Part shown: piece after piece, positions 9,800-19,863 of the stretch
Layout: each line of letters begins with the position of its first letter
How positions within the stretch are numbered: the first letter of the stretch is position 1
Source: Brachionus koreanus
Taxonomy: Eukaryota; Rotifera; Eurotatoria; Ploima; Brachionidae
Assembly (NCBI GenBank): GCA_016987375.1
Contig: PJRA01000005.1
Location: 2,153,607-2,179,675 of the forward strand
Reading direction: 5' to 3'
Length of the DNA: 26,069 nucleotides
The notes under the pieces: model-generated
Seen by the model: the letters and a program-made list of their open reading frames with translations, nothing else
Databases searched by the model: none
What the model was told of the DNA's origin: nothing
Position numbers and translations under genes: made by a program

Positions 9800-11535
9800 C
9801 TAATTGTGATTTTAATTTTTGAACATCTAAATATTTTAATGAAAATAATTTTTTATTTAAATTACATTTTAATAACATTTTATAATAAATATTGAGTCAG
9901 ACATGTTGATCTTTAGATCAAATTAAAAGCTTTAAAGCTATGCGAAACGAAAATTAGTATGTAGTCTGAGGCTTATCTATTCTAGTTATCTTCAGAGCTA
10001 GATATTCTACTTTAAGTATTCATTTTCTTAATTAATGTGGTTAAGTTTATATTTTAGGCATCATAATCATACATTAGTAAAAACAGATAATATATTATTA
10101 TAATATGTAATAAAATTTTTTAAATATTTCTTTTATCTATTTTTTTTCTAACGGAATTGCAGAAATAATTTAACATTTTATATAATATAGAACAAATAAT
10201 TATCAAACCATGGAGCTGTAAAAAAATGCTCAATATCAACTTCTTCGATCAAATTAAGAAAAAATGGAAAACTTTGATAATCATTTTGCTAAAGCAATTT
10301 AAAATTTTGATGCTTTAGGAAACTTTCTTATTAGTTTCCTTTTTGAAAATATTTTTTTTTATTTTTCAATAAATATTCAATATTCGAACCAAGCAGTCAT
10401 TATTTTCTCTTATTTTAACTTTAGCAACTGGACCTTGTTTACTTCTAATAGTCAAACAATACTGTGGAAAAACTAACCAGTGTTAAATTTGGGTTTTGAA
10501 AACAATTTTTTTGCTTAAATAATACAAATAAACTTAATAAGCGGAAGATTTTTTTAATAAATTAATTTAATTATCAAATTCTTAAATAATTAAATAAATT
10601 AAATAAAATAATTAAATAAATCGAACTTTAAAATATTGATTTTTAAATAATTTTGAAACTCTGATTATACGTATTAAGCAAAATTACTCTAAAATGATGG
10701 AATTTATCAGACTTTAAAATAAAATATCTTTCAAAAAATGGGACATATCAAATAAATTTAAACAATAATTTTAATATTTTTCTTTTAAAATTCAATCAGC
10801 AAAATATGTTTTATAAGTTTTAGCTTTATAGAACTTAACATTAGCCTAAATTACTGAGTTTAAATGAAACTATGTAATTTCAAAATTTCAAAAAGTTAAT
10901 TTAAAAAAAATATACCATCAAAATAGATTGCTGTAAAAAAAATTCTTGTTCATTGAATGGTTTTATTGAAAATATTTGTAGCAGCCTAACAATTCAACTC
11001 GACTTTCTATTTCACTTCTAATACGCGTCAACTTGGACAAATTTTGTATAAATCATTTTTGAAAAATCAAATGATTCGATAAGCGTTCGAGAAAAATAAA
11101 AATTTAATTACTCATTTTTTAAACAGATCTCTAATTAAAAAAATTTAATTTTTTTTTTCTGATGATTAATTAAATTTTCCTTGTAAAAATTTAATAAAAT
11201 ATCATGATTATCATGAAAAGTTAAAAAAAATTTCTATAAATGATTTTTTATTCTTACTTTTTAAAATATGACTAAATAAAATTAATAATTAAAATTTTTT
11301 AGTATAAATTTCACCATTACAAATAACATGAAGCGGTCCAAATTGTCTGACTTAAGCATTTTTTTGTTGTCAATGTTTATTCCAATAAAATAAAATAATT
11401 TTTTTTTTTAAATTGAAAAGAAGCTTGTAAGTAAGTATGTTAAGTTTATTTAATCATCATTAGTATCTTTTCTATAACAAACGAATTAATTTTAATATTA
11501 GTTTAAACTAGTATAGTTTGAAATATTACTAAAAA
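9800..11535. other. A+T-rich intergenic stretch
   Basis: This is the region between the divergent SRF and metaxin-2 genes, so it must hold both promoters, but no recognisable motif (TATA box in context, CArG box) stands out from the AT background. Low-complexity ATAATTAAATAAAT units are repeated around 10583-10620. A small open patch on the minus strand near 11050-10980 (LSKLTRIRSEIESRVELLG) is too short to call. Confidence 0.5.
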
Positions 11536-11539
11536 AATC

Positions 11540-13049
11540 ATGGAAAATTTAACCGAACCATACAATGAGTCTTTTTTACCGCTTATTCAAAAATATTATT
11601 CACTAGAGGCCATTGGTAATTAAATTAATTGGATTTCAAATATTTCATTGAAAATAATCAAAAAAGCAAGAGAGCCATGGGACCAAAACGCCATTCTTTT
11701 TATACCAACAAATCAACAAATTCTGATGGAAAACGGTGGTGCTGAAACATTCGCAACTGTAATTTATTTAAGTGTTTTGAATTTAAATTTTGAAATAAAG
11801 AGAGTTAAAAATGTCAATGAAATGTCTCCTTCAGGTTACTTTTGTTTTTTAAAATAAAAATCAGAATTTATTTAATTTATATAGGTCGTGGCCCATTACT
11901 TAAATGTGGAAAATACTCAATTGGTGAATATGAATCAATTGTCAATTTTTCAAATTTAAAGGTATTTTTTTTAATTTCAAGCCAATGCCAACAAAAATTC
12001 TTTAAGGGTAACCGTTTGTTGGGAAATTTTTTGGAATCATCGAAAAAAAACGAAATAAAGACATATTTGTTGCTTATTCAGAAGTCTTATTCTGATACAT
12101 TTGTAAGATTAAAAAGAAAAAAAATAATAATCCTAATTTTTTATTACCTGAAGAATTATTTTCTGTGGAAGAGCGATTTTGCCCAAAAAGTAAAAAAAAA
12201 TTATCACTTAAGATTTTTTTTAATTAATATTTTTAATTAGGCAATAAAAAAATCGTTTGATTGTGACTATCCCTGGCCGTTGAATGTTATTTTGTATTGG
12301 AATGAATATTTATTTGAGAGAAAATACTTGCAATTGAATAACCTTTGGGATTTGAAGAGAGATAGAGTATATTCTAAAAAAAGCTTAAAAAAATAAATCT
12401 AATTCATAATCTAATTCAGATTATAAGTCGCTTTAGAGAAGTGAATGAATGCTTAAATAAAAAATTATCAGGAAATTCTTATTTAATGGGAAAAAAGTAT
12501 AATGAAGCCAAATAAAATTGGATTTTGTGAAATTTGGTACAAAATAGAGCAAAAATTAATAAAAAGAGATTTTAACTTTTTTTTTTCTGAAGATTTTTAA
12601 TAATTATCTAAATGCAACATAGTGCAACATCAAGGTTGCATCAATAGCTAAAGTCTGTTAATAATGTGCAAATTCTTTACAAAAGGAATTTTTCAAATGT
12701 AAATTAAGCTAAATTTGCAGTTTAACTAGAATTTTCTTGATAGAGCAACTATAATTGTTAATTTTATTTTTATCTTAAAAAAAAGTTATGATAATTTTTA
12801 AAATTTTAATCTTTTCTATTGTACTAAATTTCACAGAACCATGTAATTGCTTATTTTAAATAAAAATGTTTATTTAGTTTGACTGAGGTAGATATTCTAT
12901 TATACAGCTTTATGAAAGTATTGACAATTACTCCACTGTTTGCTGAATTAAAAGCTTCGCTTGGAGATTTAACAAATTTAAATTTTTATTTTAATGAAAT
13001 GGATCAAAAAATGGAAAATATTCTGCAAAATAAATTAGATTTAAGCTAA
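11540..13049 (+). CDS. mtx2: Metaxin-2, mitochondrial outer-membrane import/SAM component
   Basis: Metaxin-2 works with metaxin-1 and SAM50 in inserting beta-barrel proteins into the mitochondrial outer membrane; it has GST-like folds. Eight exons join in frame: 11540-11615, 11667-11834, 11885-11961, 12007-12102, 12154-12189, 12241-12366, 12420-12496, 12878-13049, giving 275 aa (human about 263). Diagnostic segments are AREPWDQNA (26-34), EMSPSG (77-82) followed by GKYSIGEYESIVNF, KNEIKTYLLLI, DYPWPLNVIL (160-169), VNECLNKKLSGNSYLMGK and LTEVDILLYSFMKVL (220-234), in family order. Introns are 51, 50, 45, 51, 51, 53 and 381 nt. The 45-nt intron (11962-12006) is a multiple of three with no stop, so a naive reading runs through it. 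Metaxin alignment argues for removing it. AATAAA is at 13078-13083. Confidence 0.93.
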
Positions 13050-13070
13050 AAAAAAATCTCTTTAAAATAT

Positions 13071-13083
13071 TTTATTTAATAAA
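13071..13083. terminator. Overlapping convergent poly(A) signals
   Basis: TTTATT at 13071-13076 is AATAAA on the minus strand, for HGSNAT. AATAAA at 13078-13083 is on the plus strand, for metaxin-2. Both fall in the 37-bp gap between the two stop codons, so each transcript's cleavage site should lie in or next to the other gene. Confidence 0.65.
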
Positions 13084-13086
13084 ATT

Positions 13087-14920
13087 TTACAAATTGATGA
13101 ACCATTTTTTGTGATAAAAATATATTGAAACTAGTGACCAAAAGATAGAACCCCAAATATTAAGTAATAATTTGGACAAATGATTATTTGAAACAATCCA
13201 TTGACAAGGTAAAGTAGACGAAAACAAAGAGTGACAAACATAAATTAGAATTGAATTCATTCCTATGTAAATAAAAGGATTACCGGACCAGAGCGATTTG
13301 ATATCCATAATAAAATAGAGAAATGCAAAAATTATAAAAGAACTAAATGCAGTTATCAAAGTGTATGTAAGAGTCCAAAGATTTTTGTTTACCGGAATCA
13401 ATCCATTCGACATATCAAATTGAGTCAAAGCTGAGTATAAGATAAAACAAATAAAACCACAAATAATCAAAGAAATCATTCTATGCTTTGGACTTTTGTA
13501 AAAAACGAAAATGCGTCCAGCATGCACACCCAAATAGGTAAGCACTACTGAATTGAAAATGCCAAACAAACCCTCGGGATCAAAAGGTTCAGTAGTTTTG
13601 TAAATTTTCATAGGAGTTGGTTTGTTATAAAGATGTGATTCTCCAATAATTTTCTTATCTAAATAGCCTGCTACACCTCCTGTGCAGTTATAATACATAC
13701 CTTTTTGGTCCAACCCACCTGGTCCCATGTAGCCTTTTGGACAGCCAGGCACTTGAACCAGAAAACTGATCAAAGACCAGCTTAAAATTACTAACAAAAC
13801 AAAAAGAAAATGGTATTTTGACCATTTTAGATCAGAAACAAAATATTTCCAATCCTTTTTTTCAGTATTTAATTTAAATTCTTTATATAAGCTAAGTTCT
13901 AGGATAGCCACTATAAAATAGCATACTGCTATTCGCTGCAATACACCAAATATTCTTAATTTATGTAATTCAACACCAAATCTTGAATTAAGCATTATTC
14001 CTAAGACAAACATTTTTACACTACGAACTAAAATCTTCTTAAATATAACAGGTTTTTTGTTTGTTTTAATTTGGGAAAAAGTATTCATTGGAATAGTAAA
14101 ACCCATTATCCAAAGAAACCATGGAAACTTTAAAATTATTATTCCAATTTTAAGTTTCAAGAGATAAATAAAACCTTACAACAAAATCTGCGACGGTTAT
14201 TCCATGCCATGGAACATGCTGCATAAACTTGTAACCGCCTGATCCATAATTAACAAAAATCATCAAAAACAAGCTCATACCTCTAAAAGTGTCAAGAGAA
14301 CGAATCCTTTTTTTAGTTTCAATTTTCGCTGAAACTAGACTTTCAGATTGATCTAAACTTATTTCCTCAAAATTTGATACAAACGATGATCGCTTTAATC
14401 TATTGATTAGTTCTTTTATTTTGGTCTTATACTTTTCAATCATAATGCATATAGTTATAAAAAACGCTACTATGATACCTCCTAGAATAATCCAAACATT
14501 TGGTCTATTGGGATTTTTTTCTAAAGAGATATTGCAACCAATTCTTTCAATATTCATTGAATAAATACCACATTCACCAAATTTTTCATATTGAAAATCA
14601 TCACAAATTTGGCCTTGTGTCGATCTTACATTAAATACGTAGCCATAGTAAGAATCGATTGTAGCAGAAAGATTAGATTTATTTAAGGCATTAATTTGCT
14701 TAAATAATAACAAATCACACTTGTTACAAATTTTATATTGATAAAAAATTTCAACATCCTCTGTTATTTGATCGGAAATTTTAAACTCAATAAGGGCAGT
14801 ATCCATATCGGTGCACTTCCATTCTTTAGTTTCTGTTGATTCATTTTCGCAATTGAATAACAGAAAAAAAACTGCAATTTGAATGAACAACATTAATACT
14901 CTTTTAAAATTTAAACCCAT
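13087..14920 (-). CDS. hgsnat: Heparan-alpha-glucosaminide N-acetyltransferase
   Basis: A lysosomal multi-pass enzyme that moves acetyl from cytosolic acetyl-CoA onto terminal glucosamine of heparan sulfate. Exons 14920-14180 and 14127-13087 join in phase 0 across a 52-nt intron (GTAAGG...TTTTAAAG), giving VADFV|FPWFLWIMG and 593 aa (human about 635-663). It has a signal peptide or anchor at 1-24, a Cys-rich lumenal domain at about 25-140 ending ECGIYSMNIERIGC, a first membrane helix at about 142-161, a cytosolic linker, and then the acyltransferase core. That core holds RIRSLDTFRGMSLFLMIFVN, the active-site histidine His235 in MQHVPWHG, PGCPKGYMGPGG, PFDPEGLFGIFNS, VNKNLWTLTY and GMNSILIYVCH. 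The active-site assignment rests on alignment with the human enzyme. All core motifs are intact. Confidence 0.96.
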
Positions 14921-14924
14921 TTTT

Positions 14925-16280
14925 ATGTAATAAAAATAAAAAAAAAGGGATTTTTAAATATCAAATTTAGTCAAATAAGATAAGATAATTTTATTAAATT
15001 TTAATAATTTTTTGTTCTTGTATTATTAGGAAAATCAATTTCTCTAAAATTTTATCTTAATTTTAAACTTTTTAGAGTAAACAAAGCTTTTTAAATGTTA
15101 AAAATTTAAATTAATTGCTAAAAATTAATTTAACAATTGTTCATTTTTTATTAAATAAATATAAAAAGCTTTTTATAGCCGGAAAATAAATTTTTTTGAT
15201 TTTTTATTAATTTGACTATGATAATGGTTTCTTTTATTAACTAAATATTTGTCAAAATTATTGAAAAACAACGTCGACTATTAACAAATTCTCCAAAATG
15301 TTGTAAAATAATATGGTATTTTTACATTAAATTTAGAAAATTTTTTTTTTGTCTTAAGAAATAGACTAATTGTATGCTGAATTATTTAAAAAAATGTCAC
15401 TTCAAGTAATTTTAAAATTCTCAGGAATTTTTTTACACTTATAGAGCTGGAAATTTTTTAATTAAATTGAAAGTCAAGCCACCATGGTTTTGTGAAATTC
15501 AATAAAAATTGAAAAAAATTTTTCTTTCTTGATAGATCTAAGCTAACTTAAATAAAAAATCTTTAATAAAAATTCTATTGTGTATCAAGATATTTTTTTT
15601 TATGTTTTTAAATGACTTTTCCATTATAAATCAGATTGAATTTGATTTATTTAAAAAATATAGCTTGTTACGCTATGTATTTTCAGTATTTTTTTAATAT
15701 GTTTTTTATTTAGCTTAAATCTATCAAAAAAGAATTTTTTTTTCATTAAAATTGCTATAAATAGTCAAACCTGAAAATATAGTAAATTTCTTTGTTCTAA
15801 ATCTTTCAGCAGATCACTTTTATTTAGAAATTCTCATATTAGATTGTTCTGTAACTTGATCTGTTTTTTTTTTCCAATTTTTTGCAGAAAATTAAAAAAA
15901 AATTAAAAATTGTGCCATTTTAAAATATTGAAACTTTTCTTAATGTTTTAATTTAGTTAAATTAATAATATTTTGAATGATGAAAACTTAAAGAAAAATC
16001 ACTAGAAATCTGAACTAATATTTGTTATTTACACTTGAATATTATAAAATTTTCAAAGATAAAAATATTTATTTTCCTCATTTTAATTTTATTGTGTATA
16101 TTTTCAATGAAAATGTAATTAATTTAAAAAATCGATTGTTTTGAGTAAAGATAAAGTTTTAAAAACGAATTTCTTAGTTTGAATTAAAAATATGAAAAAA
16201 TTAAAATTCAATTCACATGAAATTAAAAAAAAATTAATTTATTTTTATCTTTTATTTTTTCTTTTAAAATAATAATAAAA
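14925..16280. other. A+T-rich intergenic stretch
   Basis: No gene. It spans the HGSNAT promoter side and the 3' flank of the matrixin gene. TTTATT at 16238-16243 and again at 16251-16256 gives AATAAA on the minus strand, just below the matrixin stop. A Kozak-like GCCACCATGG at about 15478 is not followed by an open frame. Confidence 0.5.
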
Positions 16281-16283
16281 AAC

Positions 16284-16901
16284 TTAAGTAATATTAATTT
16301 TCTTCTTACAATTATTCTTATATATATACTTTAAAGCCCTAGTATCATCTTCTGAAACGTTTTTAACAACATTTGTAAATATTCCTTCATACATCACAGA
16401 ATCTTTTTCTTTCGAATGGTATAGCCCAAGAATGTGACCGATTTCGTGTAGAAGAACAGTTTTCAATGAAATACTCCCACTAGGACTTATCGATTCCATC
16501 CAAAATATTTCATTATTAACGTGGATTGTAGCAGGATATTTTCTATGATATTTAAAAAATGCATGAGCTGCAGTACCATAAAATTTTCTACCACATTGCA
16601 GATGATCATTTTTGTCATTTGTAAACACTATTTTTATGTCTGCATTTACAGAAGGTGTCACATCAAAAAATTCAAAGCATGAAACTGATTTCCAATTTTC
16701 AAAAGCATCTCTAAGCGCATCTCTAGCTGATTCAACTGAAGTTTGATTCCTATCTGAAACAACACCCATCATTGAATAGGTCAACTTGAATTTAAACCAG
16801 CGGGCTCTTCTTGGCGTGTATCTGTACCTTGGTCTATTGTAGGCATCAGATAGAAAAATTTGCAAATACAAATAAAAAATGAAGAGAAGTTTCTCAGACA
16901 T
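16284..16901 (-). CDS. Minimal matrix metalloproteinase (matrixin, M10A)
   Basis: A secreted zinc endopeptidase of 205 aa. Residues 1-20 look like a signal peptide. A short basic linker ends in RRAR (31-34), a furin-type site, and the catalytic domain follows at once (WFKFKLTYSMMG). The zinc site HEIGHILGLYH (152-162) and the Met-turn SVMYEG (168-173) are complete, so the enzyme should be active. His100, His113 (AAHAFF) and His127 (IHVNNE) sit where structural-zinc ligands are expected, but the usual Asp ligand and the calcium-site acidic residues are replaced. No PRCGxPD cysteine switch, hemopexin domain or GPI signal is present. Single exon. I cannot assign a vertebrate orthologue. An upstream exon carrying a pro-domain is possible: CAG lies ten bases before the ATG. 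No such exon is visible in the 600 bp upstream. Confidence 0.9.
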   Translation of the reverse strand: MSEKLLFIFYLYLQIFLSDAYNRPRYRYTPRRARWFKFKLTYSMMGVVSDRNQTSVESARDALRDAFENWKSVSCFEFFDVTPSVNADIKIVFTNDKNDHLQCGRKFYGTAAHAFFKYHRKYPATIHVNNEIFWMESISPSGSISLKTVLLHEIGHILGLYHSKEKDSVMYEGIFTNVVKNVSEDDTRALKYIYKNNCKKKINIT

Positions 16902-16904
16902 TTT

Positions 16905-17515
16905 ATTAATCTGATAAAATCAAATGAGATAATTTTAAGACATTAGCATTAAGATAAGCAATAGTTTCATTAATATTTAAAGGTTATGCAATTTTTAAAA
17001 GAAATTTTTGATAACTTTTTTTTTCTAACTAGAGATTATTTTTAACGATGTTAGAATAAACCAAAACGAGATTAAGTTGAACAGAAAGATAAGAAATAAC
17101 ATTAACTCAATTAAAGCACATCAAAAAAATATTTAGCTTAATTAAATCATTTTGTTGAATGTAATTTTCAATTCTTCTTTTAGAAGAACCAAATTATGTA
17201 ATCACAGAATAGAGATAAACTTTAAAACATAGTTCTTAGTCAACAAGAATATGTTTTAAAAAAAAGCAGAAAAAAAATTTAAACTATATTGAAAAATAAC
17301 CATTTGAGGAAATTAACATGCCAATACTAGATTTTTTTTAAGTAGTATCGTTTTTTTATTGATTTTATTTACAATAAAATAATTTTGAAAATTTTTAAAA
17401 ATTCAAAATTTCAAAAAATACCTAAAAATATACCAAATTATTTTAGTTTTTATGCAAGTTTGAATAAAAGCTGTGATCTAATAAAATGACTTTAAATTAA
17501 AATTATAAAAAAAAT
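16905..17515. other. A+T-rich intergenic stretch
   Basis: No gene. I looked here for the missing acyltransferase domain of the HGSNAT-like gene at 17526-18092, and for a pro-domain exon of the matrixin, and found neither. Confidence 0.5.
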
Positions 17516-17525
17516 TTTATTTAAA

Positions 17526-18092
17526 CTATTTTATAAGTTGATATCTAAAAAAAGTAACTTTAATTAATTTTGCCATTACCACTAAAGAAAGAGAAAGTCC
17601 AAAAAAAAGATAAACATATTTGATAGTTGAGAATTCCATTTCATTACTAATAAAGCTTATTGTACAACTTGAATTCGAAACAATATTCAAACTATATTGA
17701 CCACATTCAATAAACTGATAGAAATCAGTGCCTTCACATAAATTAATGTTTGAAGTGTTGTTCAATTTTTGATAAGAGCTCAACTCTAATTTGTACAAAT
17801 AAGCTGAATTAATGATTAATTTAAGGATAGTAGTGGTTGAATTTATTTTCGTCAAATGCTTCTGATTGCAATTATTTGACTCTAAACAAGGATGATATGT
17901 ATAACGTACTATTATTTCTTCATTTTTCTCAAGGATTGCGCTCTTGTTTTCAAAGGAAATGTGAAGCCAAAGTCTGTCTAGATGGTCATTGCATTTAAAG
18001 TCGACAGATTTGCTTTGATCCAAATGAATCTCTTGACCTTCGCAATCGGCAACGATTAAAATCATTTGTATAATCAAAAAAATCATTTTCAA
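17526..18092 (-). CDS. HGSNAT-like lumenal domain protein, truncated paralogue
   Basis: A 188-aa single-exon protein: signal peptide (1-19), a lumenal domain, one membrane helix at about 159-177 (YVYLFFGLSLSLVVMAKL) and a short tail (FFRYQLIK). It matches the N-terminal part of the HGSNAT encoded about 3 kb away. Six lumenal cysteines (34, 69, 75, 119, 130, 143) correspond to 36, 65, 68, 106, 117, 129 there, and ECGQYSLNIVSNSSCTISF parallels ECGIYSMNIERIGCNISL. The acyltransferase core is absent, so it cannot catalyse acetyl transfer. Several NxS/T sites fit lumenal exposure. TTTATT at 17516-17521 (AATAAA on the minus strand) follows the stop closely, supporting a real 3' end. It may be a membrane partner resembling the HGSNAT beta chain, or simply a degenerate duplicate. 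Confidence 0.82.
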   Translation of the reverse strand: MKMIFLIIQMILIVADCEGQEIHLDQSKSVDFKCNDHLDRLWLHISFENKSAILEKNEEIIVRYTYHPCLESNNCNQKHLTKINSTTTILKLIINSAYLYKLELSSYQKLNNTSNINLCEGTDFYQFIECGQYSLNIVSNSSCTISFISNEMEFSTIKYVYLFFGLSLSLVVMAKLIKVTFFRYQLIK

Positions 18093-18094
18093 AA

Positions 18095-18460
18095 AAAAAA
18101 AACATTTATTTAAAAAAAATCATTATTTCATTAATGAATTTAATAAAAAATTATATAAAATGTGTTATATCTTCAAAAAATTAAAGCTAAAACAACAAAA
18201 TCTAGTTTTAAACAAATATTTATTCAAATTAACATAATTTTAGAGAAACTTCTTATTGAATTTTTTTCAATTTAAAAAATTTATACTGTTAGGTATAAAA
18301 TATAATAGAATTGAAAATTTCTTTGTAGCATAAATAGGTTTGCATTGCTTTTTCATTCAAAACTAATCCGATTTGATATTTAAATTATTAATTTTCATAC
18401 ATTTAAAATTTATTTACTAAAAACATTTTTAAAATAAATAGATCATTAACAACATATTTA
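18095..18460. other. A+T-rich intergenic spacer
   Basis: No gene. TTTATT at 18409-18414 is a probable minus-strand AATAAA for the NUDT9-like gene that ends at 18464. Confidence 0.5.
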
Positions 18461-18463
18461 TAA

Positions 18464-19219
18464 TTAATCAATCCATTCTGCATTCAAAAATTTGGCACAT
18501 TTTCTCAATATAAATCGATGCGGAGGATAAAAATTTTGTTCATATATATCCACCCATTTTAAGCAATAATTTATTGAAGAAAAATCTTGCTGAAAAACTT
18601 GTTCAATCAAAAGAACAATTTGATCATTAAAATGATGACAGTTTTCAGCAATTACTTCAATTAGAGAGTTTTCTTTTTTTTTACCATCGTTGAGATATCC
18701 TTTATAGATTATTTTTGAATTTATGAATATTTTTTTATAAAACTCATCTACCATTTTATACTTTTCATTTGACAAATCTTGTTTTTTTGGGCATTTTTTG
18801 TCTTTTGATATACCATTAAAAAATTGTTGATTATTTAACCTAGAGTAACCACTGGGAATCATCCAATACTTGTCAGATGAATGCTTTTTAAATGCAAGAA
18901 TTTCAACAAAAGGCTTATTTTCTTTACTGATCATTAGCTCATCACAATTGAATTCATTATTTTGCCATTTAAACTTAGTTATCAAAGTCATCGCATACTT
19001 TTGTAATGAGTTCGTTAAAGTTGGTTTCTGAAATTCCAGCAATTCTTTGTTTTCATAGATCATCGATTTTTCAGAAGAGTACAATCCAACATCAAGTATA
19101 TGACAAGGAAGAGTTAAATGGGCAATTACTTTCTTATCGTCAATAATTTTTTTTTGGTCTTGACATGGTTTAAAATTAGGTGACATCTTATTTATCAAAG
19201 CAAATTGCTTTTCTGTCAT
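18464..19219 (-). CDS. NUDT9-like Nudix protein with degenerate Nudix box
   Basis: 251 aa, single exon, no signal peptide. NUDT9 hydrolyses ADP-ribose; its homology domain in TRPM2 channels binds ADP-ribose. The family framework is seen in order: PFVEILAFKK...YWMIPSG (about 103-124, for the strand ending WAIPGG), IIYKGYLNDGKKKENSLIEV (170-189), IAENCHHFND (190-199), LKWVDIYE (220-227) and PPHRFILRKCAKFLNAEW (232-249). The catalytic box GX5EX7REXXEEXG, expected just after residue 124, is missing: that region reads YSRLNNQQFFNGISKDKKC and has no REXXEE. Hydrolase activity is therefore unlikely. It could be a stand-alone ADP-ribose sensor like the TRPM2 NUDT9-H domain, or have another role. No channel exons are visible upstream. 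CATAG lies three bases before the ATG. The family assignment is from remembered motifs, not a search. Confidence 0.75.
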   Translation of the reverse strand: MTEKQFALINKMSPNFKPCQDQKKIIDDKKVIAHLTLPCHILDVGLYSSEKSMIYENKELLEFQKPTLTNSLQKYAMTLITKFKWQNNEFNCDELMISKENKPFVEILAFKKHSSDKYWMIPSGYSRLNNQQFFNGISKDKKCPKKQDLSNEKYKMVDEFYKKIFINSKIIYKGYLNDGKKKENSLIEVIAENCHHFNDQIVLLIEQVFQQDFSSINYCLKWVDIYEQNFYPPHRFILRKCAKFLNAEWID

Positions 19220-19397
19220 TTTCTATGCAAATAAAATTAAGAAAAATATCACTACAATTTTAACTAAATAAAAACTAAATGTCACTAAAAAAAGTTAAAT
19301 TAGAATATATTGCTGATTTAATTCATTTGTTGTTATGACAAAAATTTTTCATATTATTAATCACAAATATATTTTTGAATACAATTAATTTTTTTCT

Positions 19398-19620
19398 TTA
19401 ACACTAGAACGCCCGAGGGGTTTTTTAGACCCCTTTTTGAAAAATTGAAACTTGATTTTTACCACATATAAATAAAATTTTAAAAAACGGTTTTTATTAT
19501 CTAAAAATTTTGATTTTAATTTTTTAGAAAATGAATAAATTTTCAAAGAAAATGTTTAATTTATCTTGATAATTTTATTTGAAATTTTAATGAAAAATCA
19601 GCCGGGCTTTCTAGTGTTAA
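19398..19620. mobile_element. piggyBac-type MITE, 215 bp, with TTAA duplications
   Basis: TTAA at 19398-19401 and TTAA at 19617-19620 flank a 215-bp element whose ends are inverted repeats. The left end is CACTAGAACGCCCG and the right end, read inward on the minus strand, is CACTAGAAAGCCCG (one mismatch in 14). TTAA targets are the hallmark of the piggyBac superfamily. Inside the left end a GAGGGG...CCCCT foldback (about 19415-19435) could form a subterminal hairpin. The interior is A+T-rich and non-coding, so it must be mobilised by a transposase elsewhere. It sits about 180 bp upstream of the NUDT9-like start codon. Confidence 0.85.
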
Positions 19621-19863
19621 ACAAAAAATAATTATGTATATCTCAAATATTTTAATTAATTTTTTGCTGTCAAATAAATTTATTTCTAAAAGAAAAGTTA
19701 AATACAAATTTAGTAAATATTTCATCAAATAATATAACCAAATATGAGATATTTAAATTTTTATTTAAAAAATAAATTTGAGGTATTTACCTTTAGGGCT
19801 ATCCCGAACGGCTTTTCGCTATGAGATAATTATTTAAAAAAAATATTTATAAAACGAAATATT

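Noticed and set aside
11842..12240. A single continuous 132-codon reading frame through the metaxin-2 locus
   Set aside because: It runs through three introns. The exon set 11885-11961, 12007-12102 and 12154-12189 reproduces metaxin-2 and uses GT-AG sites.
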